Assembly: GCA_034437895.1 (NCBI GenBank)
Contig: DAOTTO010000294.1
Coordinates: 1-5,289 of the forward strand
Direction: 5' to 3'
Source: JANRLJ01 sp034437895
Lineage (GTDB): Bacteria > Chloroflexota > Anaerolineae > Aggregatilineales > Phototrophicaceae
DNA length: 5,289 nucleotides
Shown: piece after piece, positions 4,781 through 5,289 of the stretch
Layout: the number at the start of each line of letters is the position of its first letter
How positions within the stretch are numbered: position 1 is the stretch's first letter
Notes under the pieces: model-generated
What the model was told of the DNA's origin: nothing
The model's input: only the letters and a program-made list of their open reading frames with translations
Database searches by the model: none
Position numbers and translations under genes: made by a program

Positions 4781-5289
4781 CCTTTGTTTTTAAACTGGCT
4801 ATGTTCCCACTCCGTAAAAAGCGGATGCAGCTTCAGGCGTTGATATTTGCCTGTTGTCGTAACCGGAATTTCTGTGCCGAAGATGACCACTTTGGGCGAT
4901 TTTTCAAACGGCATACGGCTGCGGCAGTGCGCCAAAATCGTCTCGGAATCGAGCGCCGCGCCCTCTTGTAAGACGATGTACGCGCCAACTTCCTCGCCAA
5001 AATAATCATTCTTGAACCCGATGGCTAACCCGACCTTCACACCGGGAATCTCCAACAGGACTTCCTCAATATCAAACGGACTAAATTTTACCCCGCCGCG
5101 ATTAATCAGTTCCTTTAGCCGTCCCGTGATAAAAAAGAACTGCCGTCCGCGCTCATCTTCTCGATAAAAACCCTCGTCGCCGCTGCGAAACCAGCCAAAC
5201 TTAAACGCCTCGGCGTTGGCATCGGGACGTTTATCATAATATTTCATCACGTTATGCCCACGAATACAGATTTCACCGCGCTCGTCTGG
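4777..5289 (-). CDS. AMP-forming acyl-CoA synthetase/ligase family enzyme, C-terminal part (5' partial)
   Basis: An adenylate-forming enzyme that activates a carboxylic acid with ATP, most likely transferring it to CoA. The frame is open to the right edge, so the start lies outside; 170 residues are visible. Counting from the edge, GEICIRGHNVM (5-15) matches core motif A6, GWFRSGD (32-38) is A7 with the ribose-binding Asp38, GRLKELINRGG (56-66) followed by PFDIEE is the A8 hinge and start of the mobile C-terminal domain, and PVTTTGKYQR (142-151) is A10 with the catalytic Lys148. All key residues are kept, so the enzyme is probably functional. The substrate (fatty acid, aromatic acid or other) cannot be told because the acyl pocket is outside the window. 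No carrier domain follows: the protein ends about 20 residues after A10, as in free-standing ligases. Transcription runs towards the STAS-like gene 106 bases on. The stop codon lies in a palindrome. Confidence 0.9.
   Translation of the reverse strand, partial: PDERGEICIRGHNVMKYYDKRPDANAEAFKFGWFRSGDEGFYREDERGRQFFFITGRLKELINRGGVKFSPFDIEEVLLEIPGVKVGLAIGFKNDYFGEEVGAYIVLQEGAALDSETILAHCRSRMPFEKSPKVVIFGTEIPVTTTGKYQRLKLHPLFTEWEHSQFKNKG

Overview
This 5.3-kb bacterial window has moderate G+C content and tightly packed genes. No phylogenetic marker is present. The small STAS-like protein and the overall gene style remind me of Chloroflexota (Anaerolineae-type) genomes, but that is a recollection and only a weak inference.

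Layout. The left edge (1-1026, +) carries the C-terminal part of a beta-class DNA methyltransferase (MTase) fused to an Mrr-like nuclease domain; its catalytic motif lies upstream of the window. After a hairpin-containing gap of about 150 bases comes a 128-aa protein resembling the YflT/general stress protein 17M family (1178-1564, +). A GC-rich hairpin with a T-run on the minus strand follows, and then an endonuclease III-type DNA glycosylase (1701-2375, +) starting at TTG. From 2388 to the right edge all genes are on the minus strand. In transcription order they are the C-terminal part of an AMP-forming acyl-CoA ligase-type enzyme (5289-4777, cut by the edge), a 130-aa STAS/SpoIIAA-like protein (4670-4278), a second beta-class DNA methyltransferase (4233-3193) and a PD-(D/E)XK restriction endonuclease (3203-2388).

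How the parts work together. The methyltransferase and endonuclease overlap by 11 bases and form a complete Type II restriction-modification (R-M) pair, with the protective enzyme made first. The pair looks lower in G+C than the flanking genes, which fits acquisition as a cassette. It converges on the glycosylase gene with only 12 bases between stop codons and no terminator there. The only convincing minus-strand terminator lies beyond the glycosylase at about 1604-1632. The STAS-like gene sits 44 bases upstream of the methyltransferase and may be co-transcribed with it, although a candidate promoter overlaps its 3' end.

Most unusual signals: (i) a perfect 12-bp inverted repeat whose distal arm covers the STAS-like gene's ribosome binding site and whose proximal arm abuts the ligase stop codon; (ii) non-canonical catalytic motifs in the cassette methyltransferase (SDGAYG and EPFGGLCSG); (iii) the methyltransferase-nuclease fusion whose nuclease core reads SVK where an E/Q-x-K is expected. 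I see no clearly new multi-gene system; the R-M pair of unknown specificity is the main accessory element.
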